Assembly (NCBI GenBank): GCA_022829145.1
Contig: CM040755.1
Location: 10,550,563-10,614,562 of the forward strand
Length of the DNA stretch: 64,000 nt
Source: Albula goreensis
Taxonomy: Eukaryota > Chordata > Actinopteri > Albuliformes > Albulidae
Reading direction: 5' to 3'
Part shown: positions 48,001-61,740 of the stretch, piece after piece
How the letters are laid out: every line of letters begins with the position of its first letter
Position numbering within the stretch: position 1 is the stretch's first letter
The notes under the pieces: generated by a model
What the model was told of the DNA's origin: nothing
Database searches by the model: none
What the model saw: the letters and a program-made list of their open reading frames with translations, nothing else
Program-made: the position numbers and the translations under genes

Positions 48001-51000
48001 GGTGAAAGGGAGAGGGACTGTGGATAAGACTATTATCATGACAGTGTTGGTCCTCTATTCCTCACTCAGTTGTCCCAGAACACCGCCCTAACTTTGTTGA
48101 ACCTGGTCTGGAATTCCTCTGGGATAGAAAAAATTGTACACGTTGAAAATGTAATACTTTTCCCCCTTTTATTTGTTTTTGACATTTCTTTAGCATGAAT
48201 CCAACTGTTCTCCTCTGAGTTTGTTGAGCTGGTTGTTTTGACCTAGGTCCCATGGAGACTTGGCCTTCTTGGCTGCTGTTCTGTTAGCGCTGTCAACACC
48301 TTCTTTATCCACCCCCCTGGCCCAGTTTTCATGTCCCACTCTGGTCTGCGGTGGCACCTCGTCTTTTTCTTTCTGATCTCCTGCACGACTGCCTTTTGTT
48401 CTTTTGATGAGTTAGAAAGACTCACCAGAGGCAGGCCCATTTCGTGAGAAAAGCTGCTGAAATATTCTGTCACATATTAGAATCAACCGTCCCCAGAACA
48501 GGCCCTCCCCGCACCCAACACACACACCGTACCCAGCCCAGCTAATGACACAGAAAATGTCTCCATTGTGACATTTAAAAAACACTTCACTGACACAAGA
48601 ACACAGACCACAAGGATGTTCAGCAATGAGAACAGGCCTTTCAGCCTGCTGGATTTGCTATTCTGCCTGAAGGAAAGTTCATCTAACACAGTGTCAGGCC
48701 TGGTCCTTAGTGCCCAAAGCATTATTGCCTATTTATTATACTTCCAAGGACAACTTACAGTTTAATTCCCCTTTCAAACTTTGAATTTTAGTTGGGGGTA
48801 GGGGATGGTAAATGTCAGAAGGATATCAACACAATGAATTTATGAAATACTTGGTGCTTAGAGGGAAAATCTTCAAGTTAGACCTTCAAAAAAATATAAC
48901 AAATTCTGAAATAAGTTTATATTTATCTCCACATGATCCACATGACTGATGAATTTCAAATAAACCCTCAGAAGAACTTTCAATTTTCCTTTATAAAGAG
49001 AAGCATCTGTGAGTCTAATGACCTGGGACAAAGTGCCAGCCCTGACACTGTGGCTGTGGAAAAAGAGCTGAGGCTAATTCACAGGGAAATTCACTATCTT
49101 ATATCACCAAACAGACACCATGATAAGAGATGAACTGGAAGAGATTTTTGGCCCAAGCACAGTAGGGCACAGATGCAGAGACTGACAAAGGGAAACTCCT
49201 GGCTGTGACTATGGCAAGATTAAGACCAGCCATGTCAGATCACAGCTAGGGGAGCCTTTCATTGTGGTCAAATAAGGACCCCAGTTTAAAACAATGTTCT
49301 CTGTTCAGTCACAGGAACAAAAATCACACAGAGGCTAATGCACCCTGACATGCTGTAGAGATCAAACTTAAATCCATTTATACCATATCGTCTATTCCAT
49401 TTTAAAAAGTAATGGTAACTTTATTCACAGGGGCAATTAAATCTAAATGCCTAACTGCAGTATGTATTGTAGATGCAGCTTCATAAGCATACTGGCTGTG
49501 GACTCCAGACCACTGAAAGGCAGCCTGTGAGCGAATGGGAATCCAGCTCTCAGGTGTGAAATGCTGACTCATGAGTTAATTCCAGACTTTCGAAGTTTTC
49601 ATATTCTATTTGGAACGCTACCAATGTTCAGTGTACAAGGGTATGAATGTAAGTCCCTTCTTGCCACACCCCCCTCCCCCCCATCTTAAAAGTCCACTGT
49701 GACCTCCCCTCTTTAAAACACTCTCAAAGTCATTTTCCAAACTTTTTTGTGTTCCTTGTGTTTCTCTAGAAAAGGTAACCTCTGCAACAACAAACGCTGA
49801 TGGACTGTGTGTCCCTGCCTTTATTTTATTATCAAGGACCATTTTGCTGAGCTTGAGGGTGTTGCATTAAACACAAAATGCACCATATTAATTATCACAT
49901 CACCACATTAATTATCTTTGGAACATTAAACTGACTGACATGTCAGGTCCAACTTTGAATATTGATATCAATGGATATTCTGAGCCTATTTTTGTTAGCT
50001 CATTACATACTAAAAAAGTTACATGTATAAGAGCCATACAACATGAATGTGAATGCGCTGGGCAGCACAGGGAGGTCACAGCTGTGACGTTTGGTACAGT
50101 CTATTAAATGAGTACTGCAGATGCAATTTGTCTTGTCTATTCTGCATAATGGCATTAATATATTAGAGGCACATGGTTATGCAAACCAAGCAGTAAGTGG
50201 TAAAATTGCAGGAAGTGCCCATTGGGGGCTTTTTGTTCAGACTGATTTATCTGTCTACTAAGGCTCATTTGTATTCTTCAGTAGTTACAGGTATTGTATA
50301 TACTTATTCACTTTGAGATTAATTACATGCTCTAAAATACTGGTCATCAAATGCAGTAAAAACAATTTTGATAAAAGTCATTTTGACGTATGGCAGCTGC
50401 TATTACAGAGTACATAGTCATGGTTTATGGCAACTGTCGCTGTATAGTGTCTGCCATAAAAGATCAGCCTTTATTGATGTTTTATAAGTGCATATTGTGG
50501 CAAATGAGTTCCATCCTTCAAACATTGAATGCAATACAAGATTAAAAAATATTCATATCCAGAATCTACATTTTCATTCAATTATATTAGAGACTTATGA
50601 TCTGTAATCATTCTCAGCCCTTTGTGAATAGGTGAATGAAGTTCATGATGATGAAAAGTGAGACAATTTTTTTATAATATAAATAAATAGAAAGGAAGAT
50701 TACAACAAGTAATTCACACATTCATCCAAGCTTACCTTTTATTGCACACCTAACAAGATATAATTACATCTTTAATTCTCTGAAACAGTCTTAGTTAATT
50801 TAAAATATGCATTTTAAATTATTGCTTTATTTTCTGAACATGCTGATGGAAAACAAAAAAGGGTTGAGCATTGACAAACATAATAGCTATTATTATAGTT
50901 AGTATGAGTCAATGATGATCACATCACCAGTAATGACAGTGTATGTGAGAAAATCTATTACCATGCATTTTAACAGCTTGCAGGCCATGCCAAATGAGTA

Positions 51001-54000
51001 CAGTAGCAGATAATAATGCTGAATAGTTTGGTGAAAGTGATAGAACATATTCATTTATGTTTGCCTTTTAAAATGTAAGGTAGAACTGGAAACCAAAATT
51101 CAGCTCATGAGAAAAATGATTCATTTACTTTTTTTTTTACATGGCCTTTACTCCTCCTGCCTGATAGTGTGCAAAGATAAGTGAGCTCCACCAAATGAGA
51201 TTCATTCCTCACTCCCCATCTTACCACCCATTTCCTCAGAGATTAACATTGTGTGAAATGAGTAAAACTAAGGTGAATGTATGCGGGGGTCAAAGATGCG
51301 AAAAGGAGGAATATAAGTATGACCACCGCAGATCTCTACTCTAGAGCTACATTCTGGCAAGTCTTTCTTTCACTCTCTACTCTGCTAATTGGTGTGGTGA
51401 TGCATTTGGGTTCACTACAGACACTGTGTTCACCACTGGGAAGCAGTGGAGATTGCTGAGGGTTCAGGGACTCTTTCTGGCATTTAATATAAGCAGTGTC
51501 AGTTCTCCAGCCTTTAATAAATGTAGTGAACATTTCCCAACAGTCACTTCTCTGCAGCACGGTTTAAAATGGCTACTTCCAAAGATAACACGTTTGAAAT
51601 ATACTCTGTAATTATAAAAGCCATATAATTGTAGTGTTTTATTCAATAGCACTTCATTCTGATACCTAGCTTGTTTTTTTACTATGTTGTCTCACTGATG
51701 TTTACATGTGGTGATAATCAATATAAATGTGGTAATAGGTTTATCTGGCATCAACATTTTTTGTTGAGCGAAAACAAGGGTGGATATCTTACACTTGAAT
51801 TTGCTGTTTCCACCCACTGTGTCTGCTATGTTCCCAGGCCAAAATGTCATGATCTATTTTTACCAAACCTCAGTCATCTCCCAGCCATGATCCACGTGAG
51901 CCCTTGCTGTACTGATTATTCTTCAACAGTCTTCACCATTACTACTGGACACATCAGTCCAGCAGGCTTTCGATTATTATTTGTTAAGATTCATTGATTT
52001 CTCCTGTTCAGTAATAGATGATTGTCTTTCAATGTTGCATTAACAGCTCTTGGATATTGTCACTGCATTGTCCTAAAATCATGGACATATGTATTGTGTA
52101 ATGCTTGTGACCACTGGAGAATTCAAATTTTGAGAAGAGGCTTTTGGGTGGCAGCCTAGTGGTTTTATAGATAGCCAACGCAGAAATTCTGCATAAACCA
52201 CTCTGTGGGAATATTTATCCCGATGAACAGCAACCAGAATGAGTCCATTGTATTCATTCTTGTAAAGATGCAATCACCATTAATGTAATGATTCTTTTTT
52301 TGCCAACACAACATAAATGATGTGCAAAACGTTGTTCACGCCATTGGTGAAGGTCAGTGTTATGGCTCATCCTTTATATTGTGCCTCGGTTTCATTTTGC
52401 TTCTTATGCATTCACAGTCTGTGCTTCCTACTGGACCAGAACATTAGATAGCAAGCCAAATCATTTCCCTCCCATTAAGCCTTAAAGAATCACCCATAAA
52501 ACACTGTCCTCAGATTGAGAAATATATGTGAACAAAAGAGAAATGGCACTATGAAGTTGGTGTCCCCTAACTTTATCTCCTTAATCTTGGACAATGTCAG
52601 TCCCCACTGCTTGTAAATTGCAAAAATTGCAGTTTTTCTTTTTGCAAGAGCATCACCTTAGGACTGGACTTGGATTCAAAGAAAAGCTTGATAATAATAT
52701 GTTTAATCGTAGATATCCAATATATACTATTATTATCACGTGTTTTGTACATGGGCACAAATAGCATGTTCCATTGTTTTATTTCAAAGATGTTTAAGAC
52801 ATGTTTCTGATGTCTATGATACCACACCAGTAAAGACTGACATTTCAAAAGCTCTGTAATGATGTGTTCACAAATATATCTTGACCAGCAATCAGTCAGA
52901 GATGTTTGCTGCTGCTTACCCAAATTCTATGAGCTCATAAATAAATGGTGATTGGGCAGAGCTGGGCAGCAGCCAGTGGCTTAGAATCCCTTAAGACCAT
53001 TCATCTCTTTGAGGATGTTTTGCATGCTCATCTATCACTGACAATAATGCAGAAAATAGGGGGGCAAACTCATCCAATAAAAATGGTATTTTGTGCAAAT
53101 GGTATTTACATTAATTTAATTCACACTGAACTAAAGCCCTAGTGTTTACCTCTTAATGGTACAAATAGTTCCTGGGAATGGTAGAGATTATGATTTGAAA
53201 AATGCATTAGTCTTGAAGTGAACAGCATGTTTGAAAATGTAAACTTCTAAAACAAGATATAATCTAGGATGAGTTGTTGAACATGTCAAGCATAAACTTC
53301 CTCTTCAAGTGACATAGCAATGATCTGCTTTTACATTCAACACAGTATTAGCCTAGGGTCTGATTCTAATGCTATTTGACTTTTTTATCCTGGACGTACA
53401 AAATGAATTCTCAGCTTCAACTGAACATGCTGTAGAATGGCAAACCGCTAATAAAAGCAAAGAGTAGCCTTAGGTTACCACTTCATTGATACCAGAAGAT
53501 CATTCAATGGTAGCTTTCGGAGAATGTGTCCTTAGCCTGATTGAAAATGACGGTCAGCCATCTCTGGAGAGAAAGGGCAGTGGAAATGTCATTGCACGCC
53601 ACGTTCCCGTTGAAGGTTCTCTCAAAGGTGACCCCCGACGGTCCTCACAAGGCTGGGAAAATGCCACATCAAACCCAGTCCCTGTATAACCAACCCAAAA
53701 GGGCCATTCGCCGTAATTGGGAGAACGTTCTTGGCAATAAGGCCCTACTGAATGGGATGGGTGAGTATGAAAGTCAAGTTTCACCATGTCTTTGTGGAGC
53801 TGTCAAAGCTCCCATGTGTCTCACAGCTCTGCCCCACTTTCAGTGTTGGTAATTGGTGGAGCGACGCTCACTTCTCAGTAGCTAAATAAAGGATGGCTAG
53901 TTTGTGTACATGGAGACAAAGAAGGTTCCAGATCTTGTCAGGGTAACTCATTAGTGGGACAGAGATCTTGGCCCACATCAAATGGAACCTGCACACACTG

Positions 54001-56300
54001 TCAGGCTGGAATAAGAAAGGTGAATAAATGCCTTTTGAAGCAACCATCCAGAAATATGAGGATATTATCCCATGAGCTACGTTTACACATCTAGAGTATG
54101 TCTATTTCTGAACTACCATATATTCCATTAAAAAAATTTATTACATATTTATTACATATTTCAGTGTCATTTTGGCCCCTGCTTTGGGAAGGTGAAAAAA
54201 GGTAAGGGAAATGAAACTGACAAATAATTCTTGGCAGTATTACATTTTTTAAAAGGTAAAGGGTAAAATGTTATGTTTTCCAAAAATGTTCAATGAAGAG
54301 AATTTGAAAAAAAAAGTCCCACAAAATGAAACTGCAAATGAATCTTAAATTTAAAAACTTGACTGGTTGCTTTGAGGATGAAGATGATTTTGGTGGGTAT
54401 TCTGTCAGGAAAACATCTCTACATTAGTTAATAAAATTTGCCTTAGAATGTTATATGTGGTATGAATTAAATTTAATATTGCATAATGCAATTAACAATT
54501 GTTGGCAAGATGCAAAAAGGCATGGTGCAGTTTTAAATGTGCACAAGACAATGGTGTGGCATTCGGCCCTGATGCACTATGAATCAGACCCTTCTGTCTG
54601 TTGCAGAAAATTCTAAAATGCAATTAAAACTAATACATGTACATATGAGATACATGAAGCAGCATGACAAGTAGCAAAGATAAATAATATATTCAGATAT
54701 ATGGATGACAAAGAAACCCCCCACCCACCCATCATTTCCATAATTGCATTGTTGCTTCATTTCTGCCTCATTTTACAGTACCACAACCTGCCATTTGTGA
54801 TCTCCTGCTTAAGAAGGCGGGGGCAGCAGTCGTAATACGCCTCTTGACGTATTGAAGCAGACGCTGAGCAAGCACCTGCTAATTATGAAGTAGGTGAGCC
54901 ATTTCCAGCTGTCACTGTGATCATTCCCAACTGGATTCACAAGGCAGGAAGTGCACCGGTGCCTGACCCTAGGCTGGGATTATATCTGTGCTCTGGACCT
55001 CTTCATGTGAAACTGAACAGGAAGCGAACCTCGGTGGTCCATCTATGCAAGATATTGCATCCACAGGCAGAAATATGGTGGCCTGAGCAGAACCATATAG
55101 ACCATACACACTTTGCAACATTCTTTTCCCAAAGAGTTTGTGTTTACTGTATGCAGAAAGGAAATGAAGGTGTTTTATAGACATAAGGATCACACTGCAT
55201 GAACAGAAGCAGTAATGGTAGAGGTACTGCACCCCTGGGGGAGTTAATTACCTCCTGTTGCTGGGGTTCCTTTGGGAAAGCTGGAAGTCTCTCTCAGGGG
55301 CTTGACTGCTTGTCTCTAGGAATCATTCTCTGGATTTATGGTTTCAAAGCCTTACTCAGTCAGAGGACTTTCTTATGAGTCTTCGTCTGTCTGCCACATT
55401 TTTCTGTTTATCATTTTATTCTCACGAGGGATTGTAGAGCCCACTAAAAGAGATGGGGTGAATGATTTATCAGGGAAATACATGAAGAGGATTCCTCCCC
55501 AAAGACCTCAGGGCAGCCGCACCCCCTCTCCCCACAGGATTCAGTTACAAACCATGTATACACATCACCAATGTTATTCTATTTTACATAAATCTGGTAG
55601 CAAAGCTAGAGAATGGTTTTCATTGAAGAGAGGACACTGCCTCTAAATAGGGAAATAGATGCTGTCTCTAAATAGTTCTGTTGTCTTAATTTCAGAAGGA
55701 AATATCTTATTTTAAAATGTAAAGGGGCCAGTGTTATGTTTTCAGAAGGCAAAACTGTGTACCTCAAACCGACCAAAATATTTGTGTCTGCAGCTTTTTA
55801 CATTTTTTATTTTTAAAATGGATGCTGTAGACAACTCAACAAAGTAGAGCTGCCCTGAATGATTTCATTTTTCATTTAAGATTTCCTTAACCTCATGTGG
55901 CACTCCTTCATTTTCATTTGCAACTTAGCAACAAGACCTAGTCAGTAGTGAGGGATTATGGGATCTGAAAGGAACTGTTCTTTAATGTCTCTTAAAAGTT
56001 CCCTGGTTGCAACTGGAGCGGACACATTTGTTCAGTATTACAATGATTATCTCAGTCCCTGTAGCATTTTATCAAATTACTTAGTCATTAAATCAAAGGA
56101 ATAGCTCTTTGGTCTTCAGTCTAAAGGACACATAATTGGTAATCAATATCTTCTCTTGCAAACAGGAGACCATTCTACGGAAAATGTCAAAATGTACAGG
56201 CCTGGTATTTTGGGGAAGGTCATTCATTTCTTTTGATGTAAATAGTTAATAGAATCAAGTATCAACCAAACATCCCATTATGACAGTGGCATTAGATTAA
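48001..56300. other. Intergenic, no gene recognised
   Basis: AT-rich and mostly featureless. A unique patch at about 53.52-53.78 kb has a good donor-like GTGAGT at 53761 and an open frame, but neither a convincing acceptor nor a recognisable product. No transposon remnants could be named. Confidence 0.5.
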
Positions 56301-56532
56301 GTATGAAGTAGAGAATAACTATGATAAAATAATCTGTTGAAAAGTCACAAACAAAATCTGAAAGACATCTCCGGCTTTACTGCGCAGGCATGCCGACCCA
56401 TGAGGGAGTGGGAGTCGCAGGGAAATCTCCATCTGGAACTTTTTCTGCCAGCCACACATCACTGTCACCAGAGTAACAACTGCTTTTCTCAACACGTACA
56501 TGTGAAGTGAAGAGAGATGCTGCTGCTTTGCT

Positions 56533-56534
<2 letters not shown>

Positions 56535-56577
<43 letters not shown>
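56535..56577. repeat. (GA)n microsatellite
   Basis: About 21 uninterrupted GA units, directly beside the enhancer-like block starting near 56630. Confidence 0.97.
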
Positions 56578-56578
<1 letters not shown>

Positions 56579-56629
56579 ACGCGAGCAACGCAACTGACTC
56601 ACTGCAGGCACTGAGGACGTCTGGGTCGA

Positions 56630-56960
56630 GAGTTTCTTTTTAATTAGATGCGTGGCAGCTAACGAGGTACAGCAAACAAAATTAGAATAATTTGTCCTGG
56701 CTTATTGATTCCCGGCTCCCTTCTCCTCCCAAGGACCAATCATGGCTGCAATTACCACAAAAACACTCACATCCGCGAAGGGCAGATTGCAATTACTGCC
56801 CGGGCATTTTTCACTAGGTATGAGAATCCTAATTTCACGTTGACTGTAGGCCCACCTGTACGTATCGAACCGCAGAAATAATAATGGAGCTTTCCAGGCT
56901 CATCATATGATGGTCACTTTCTAATGAAGGGACCAGCGCCCACAGGGAATGCTACCGGTG
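56630..56960. promoter_or_regulatory. Strongest candidate conserved enhancer block
   Basis: A long, non-repetitive block dense in homeodomain-type and other cores: TTTTAATTAGATGCG, AAAATTAGAATAATTTG, GACCAATCATGGCTGCAATT, CAGATTGCAATTACTGCC, CCTAATTTCACG and CATCATATGATGGTC. It lies at least 22 kb past the inferred AMBRA1 end and has no coding frame. The motif density and evenly mixed base composition look like a deeply conserved enhancer, but conservation itself could not be tested. Confidence 0.35.
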
Positions 56961-57420
56961 ACCTTTCCCTACGGCTGCTGTCTTTGAATTCCTGTTACTT
57001 TGTTGGTAGCACATGGATTTCTCTTTTTTCTTTTCCTTTTATTGTCTGGGGGTGGTTGGGGCAGAGGAGATGGTTGTGGTCAGTGTTTTGTGCTGTGACA
57101 TAGTCTGTCACCTGGAGGTGCATGAAAAGAGGTTGACATTTACTTCCCTGTGTCTGGATTTTGGACACAGGAAGTCTGTCCTTTATTCCGATGCACACAT
57201 CACTGAATTACAGTCACATATAAACAGCTGAGCCCAAAAAACAGTGGCAATCTTCCTTACATCCCATGTCAGACAATCATGAATTATGTAGCAAACTTCC
57301 ATAATTGTTTTGCAATTTTGGCTCACCGGGTAATAATCAAGACTATGAAATAGGTTATTTTTGTCTATGATTGTGTGTGTTATATTGTACTTCTACCCCC
57401 TTATCCATTACAAAGTTACA

Positions 57421-57514
57421 GGGCCAAATTCAGACCTGCTCTTAAACGCATTATCCATGTAAGTCCTCGCTCTCACAGATACAGAGATACTTTGGGCAAG
57501 TCTGAATTTGGCCC
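57421..57514. mobile_element. 94-bp terminal-inverted-repeat mini-element
   Basis: GGGCCAAATTCAGAC at 57421-57435 is the exact reverse complement of GTCTGAATTTGGCCC at 57500-57514, and a further imperfect pairing extends the stem by a few bases. The 64 bp between are not palindromic. This has the form of a short non-autonomous DNA transposon (MITE). No clear target-site duplication is visible at the ends, so either the element is old or the ends are not exactly here. Confidence 0.65.
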
Positions 57515-57699
57515 AGAGTATGTGAAGTTGAAATATTTATGACAGGCAAAAAGTTGCCTTTGTGGAAAAAGCGCATTCCTTCTCATTATTTTGAGCCATT
57601 CAACTAAACAACAGCTGATTGTTGATGTTTGCATTGAAATTGTAAACAGCAGAAAAAGCCACAGAGACACCACATCGCTGCATCTCATCTCAGCTGCTT

Positions 57700-58035
57700 T
57701 GGACTGTCAGGCCCGCCATCTGTGTTTACATATTAAACATGCTGCCAGCTCCAATGTCAAATAGCACATCGGGCCGCCGTTCCTCTTGGATCACTGCCCG
57801 TTTCAGATGGGCTGCATCCTTCGGTTTCATCTGAAAATGGAGATATCCGCTAATTGAACACGCAATCCTCGGACAAAGACTCAGTCAGCCAGATATTGGT
57901 ATTATATCAGAAGAGAGCTATTTTATTTCTTGTGCGCAGCGTGCTCTTCATAAACAAACCGCTTGTGCATTACACTTGGGCCCCTTTGCTAATGGTAGGC
58001 TCTGTTATTAATTTAATGGCCTTGTGAGTGAGGCT
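57700..58035. promoter_or_regulatory. Possible conserved enhancer block
   Basis: Unique sequence with CpGs (GGGCCGCCGTTCCTCTTGG, ATATCCGCTAATTGAACACG) and several cores (GTTTACATATTAAACATG, GCTAATTG, TTATTAATTTAATGG). No open frame is plausible and no repeat is recognised. It is a second block within 1 kb of the 56.6 kb block, suggesting a clustered regulatory region. Confidence 0.3.
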
Positions 58036-59558
58036 CTGAGAAGCACACATAGTAATAGTCATGGAACAAGGACTTTTAAACAGGGAATGAGGGCATTGCC
58101 TGGAATATAAATCACCTCAGTGCAGAACCCCTGTCAGAGGCATAGAAACAGCCCCATAACGCCATGCCAGCCATTACAGTCCCAGTCTGGCTTTCTAAAT
58201 TAGCCATGTGGAGTTTTAATGGACTCATTGGTATTGATATATAACAGAGGTGCAGTCTATGTTGTGTGCAAGTGAAATTGCAGCCCCTTGGGGCTTTGTG
58301 CTCTGCTCATACTCCTGCTGTGCCTGGGCCTATCCAAGTTAAAGTAAAGCTGGCATTTTAATGTCTCAGGTGGAGGAGGGCAGGAAGACATCAGTACTGA
58401 AGAGGAGAGTGTCTGATATCTTCGGAGAGGAAAGAGGAGTTTCCAGGCCTCATAAAATGGGTTTAGATATTTCATTTTTAGCATGTCACTTTTACTCTTA
58501 TTTTGTTTATGATGATGCTCTGCTGTTTTCATAATGTCCATAATTTCTGCCTCTCTCCAGCACTCTCATCATTCTTATTGTGACCTTGGAACTATCTGCC
58601 AAACTCAAGTAGCTGCTTCCATGTTTGATCATCCTCACTCATATCAGCAGTTCTGCATTAATCTCAGTCCTTGTTAGGTCTTATTTTGCATTAAGAATCC
58701 TCTCAGATCAGTTTTAACCAATGGTATTCTCAAGGGGTGTACTCTGTCACCCACCATTATTTAGAGACAATGCGTGGTACTGAGAAGCAGCTCATGCATA
58801 GATTAGTGGGAGCCCATGGCAAATAATGGCAGTCAATCTCACATAGCATGATAAACAACCAGAAAATCCCAGTGGAACGAGCAGAATTATCTCTATTACC
58901 ATTTGTAACAGTGGAATTAACATCTGGGGAACAGCACTGTGACTTTCCTAATGCAACACAGAGAACCGTGTAAACATTTCAGACTGGAAAACAATTCCAA
59001 AGCCCTGCTTTTTTTATAGACATAATTGTACTAGTGCTGGCAAGTTTCACCTCATAAATTAGGTAGCTTTGCTCCCTGTTTATTGCATTTATATAATTAT
59101 TTCTACATGTGTTTTGTTCCATTCTTTCTTGTCATTGCGTTTGTCTTTGGGTGATGAGCTCTTTGTTGTTAACATCTATTGTTCACTCTCTCTTGTGAAT
59201 ATCATGAGACAATTGTCTTCTGACTTAATGATTTACAGCTTCATAAAAATCTTGGCTTTGTCAGCAAATGGAAGATGCAACACACAGCACTGAGAGGGTG
59301 CTGTATTGGAAAAAAGGGTGACACTGTTTCCCTTGATAATCAAAAATAGTGCCAACAAAAGAAACCTCCTCTGCCATATTGCATCAAATGCTGAAACCAG
59401 AATGGCTGAGACAGTGACAGATAGATGACTGAGGTGCACGACAGTCTGTGAGAGACTCCCAGTCACGTGACCTGAACATCGATCAGTTCCGCCATCTTTC
59501 TTTAACACAGTGAACATTTGCCATGTATTGATTAGTTGCGGGATTTACATTCTTATTT

Positions 59559-59579
59559 AAAAAAAAAAAAAAAAAAAAA
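59559..59579. repeat. Poly-A tract (21 nt)
   Basis: One of only two long homopolymers in the 34-64 kb half. No retroposon body is recognisable upstream. Confidence 0.95.
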
Positions 59580-61102
59580 CTTCATTGATTGGCTCTGACA
59601 TCTGCCTGGAGAAACTTGGAGGTTAATGAGACGTCTTTGTTTAAACGAGCACTGGTTACTGAGGAGCTGCAAATGAAGCATGGTTGCTGCACTTTGGTTC
59701 CTTTGCAGGTTATTTTCACCCAGGGAAAAGGGAGAAACATATGGGGGAAGACAGGAAACAGTAATTGGTCATGCAGTCATGCACAGTTTGTTGTGGAGCA
59801 CTGTTCATTTGTAGCACAGAAAGGGGCACGCATGCCATCACAGGAACATGTAATACAGCCGAGAGATGGACAGGGTGCCAACAGCTCCATGGAAAAAGAG
59901 CTCTGACTGAAGTAGTGAAATGTGAAAGCTGAACTCTGGGAAGCATTCTCCCACGGCAGTCAAATTATCTCAAATTACATTAAGCCCCGGGTTGAAAACA
60001 ACAGTTTAGCCTTAAATTTAGCTCACAAATAAATGTAAGTATTTTAAAGAAGAGCAAGATCTTTTCCCCAAAAAGTGTGGTGATCAGTGAACTTTCTGTA
60101 AATGAAGAAACAAAGATGTATGCTTTTCATTTTCTGTGAGATGTCTGATGGATGTTGAGTTCATGAGAAGGGGCTTCAGATTATTTGAAACAATACAAGG
60201 GAAATGTATGCATTCATAACCACTAATATATTGATTATTTGTGCAACACATTAAATATGTATGACTGCTACTAACCCATGTAGCTATTGTAACTGTGCTA
60301 TCACCTCAAGTCTTTCCCATGCCCTTGATATTACAAACAGTACAAAAGTACAGTGTAGAACTTTTCATTTGCCAGATCTGCAAGGCTCTCAGCCCTGTAT
60401 GGATTGAGCATTTCACCATAATTTTCTTGTGTCTGTTCATAAATACTCCAAATTCCAAGGTTTTACTGGAAAGCATAAAGATTTATTTCAGCAAAGATCA
60501 CGCAGTCAAAAATCTCTGAAGTCTTGAGCTTGATCACAAAAACGGGCTGATATGCAGTAATACATTCTTTATGTGGATAACTAGGAAAGTGTTTGCTTGA
60601 CTCCAGGCCTTTGTTCAGCTATGCTGCGCTGTAATATCTGCAACAGACTTTGCTTTCCGCATCCTTTGGAAGGAGACTGGGTCAATGTGGCTTTTGTCCA
60701 TCAGGGCTGTAACACTGACAACACAAAACAGGTTTCAAAGGGTTCAGTTACTGTGTGGGTCCCTGTTTGAGTCCTCTCATTGTGATCAAACCGTCTGAAG
60801 TGAACAAGGCTGACACTGTTCATCATTAACTGGGTTACGGGCAGATTTCTTTATGTAATCCACATTCTGTTGCTAATTACCTTTAACAGGGCTTGCAGAG
60901 TTTTTTTTTTATCAGAGGCACTTCAAACAGTAAGTGTTCCACTAATGCCTCGACTGGGCAGACAGCGATTGAAAAGAACGTGTTAATTATGTCTGAATGT
61001 GTTCAAAGACAAAGGAAAAACACTGTTTTTGGACTCAAACTGCATTCAGGCAGCTGCACTATCATTCCATTTCACTTGGGTTTTTTGTCTATACATATTC
61101 AC

Positions 61103-61108
<6 letters not shown>

Positions 61109-61133
<25 letters not shown>
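61109..61133. repeat. (CA)n microsatellite
   Basis: About 12 uninterrupted CA units just upstream of the CpG-rich patch. Confidence 0.95.
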
Positions 61134-61204
61134 GCAATGCAATTAACATGAGCTGGTGTTCCCTACCCCCATGATGTACTGTGCATGTGAAATGAGGATG
61201 GAAG

Positions 61205-61500
61205 CCCATGTGACTGGCCGTCCCGGGGGCAGGTGAGAGTCACGCAGTGGGAGCAGGAAGTGGGTAGAGGCCCCTGAAGGAAGGCGGTTTGTTTGGAGTT
61301 GTGATAGGAGGTGGGTGCCTTCTCCTAGCAAGCGTGAAAGTGAGGCTGCTCAGGCCCTTGCCCTGCAGCGCTCTGACCTCCCGCTTCGCGCTGCTCGCTT
61401 GCTCGCTAACCAGCCAGAGGAAGACTGGCGGGCAGCCCAACATCTGCTCAACCGCACTTTCGAACTCCGCCCACACAGTGAGGGATTGTTTTTTGTATTT
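61205..61500. promoter_or_regulatory. CpG-rich patch: possible first exon or promoter of next gene
   Basis: About 14 CpGs fall within some 280 bp, far above the surroundings, including CCCGCTTCGCGCTGCTCGC at about 61379-61397. Donor-like GTGAGA follows GGGGGCAG at 61232, and GTGAGG lies at 61478. The plus strand has a frame of 63 codons (from 61315) reading ARLLANQPEEDWRAAQHLL, which I do not recognise. In human the gene after AMBRA1 is CHRM4, whose upstream exons are non-coding. This patch might be its promoter or 5' exon, but nothing here proves it. Confidence 0.25.
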
Positions 61501-61740
61501 TTTTAAATAAATGTACTCAACAACTTTTGGGTTTTTTGTTGCATAGCGTGCTGAGAGCTAGCTGAGAGTGAAAACGCATTGTTTTTTTTACCCTCATATG
61601 CATTTCTGTGTTTTTCCAAACAGTTCTATTTGTCCTTGTGCAGACTTACAAAACACATAACCATTTCCATGGAACTCTCTGTGAAGCACTTATTATTAAT
61701 CTCATAACAAATGCTTTGTTACTATTAAATTACATGGTTA

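Larger units (their letters stand above)
58036..61190. other. Intergenic, no gene recognised
   Basis: AT-rich DNA with a 21-nt poly-A run at 59559-59579 and a (CA)n tract at 61109-61133. No coding bias and no RNA gene are seen. Confidence 0.5.

Noticed and set aside
53541..53852. Open frame ending near a good GTGAGT donor
   Set aside because: The donor lies in mid-frame, no credible acceptor joins in phase, and the product resembles nothing I know. A conserved non-coding block is as likely.
56855..56880. Possible tRNA B box (GGTTCGATAC on the minus strand)
   Set aside because: No box A at the right distance and no cloverleaf; it lies inside the enhancer-like block.
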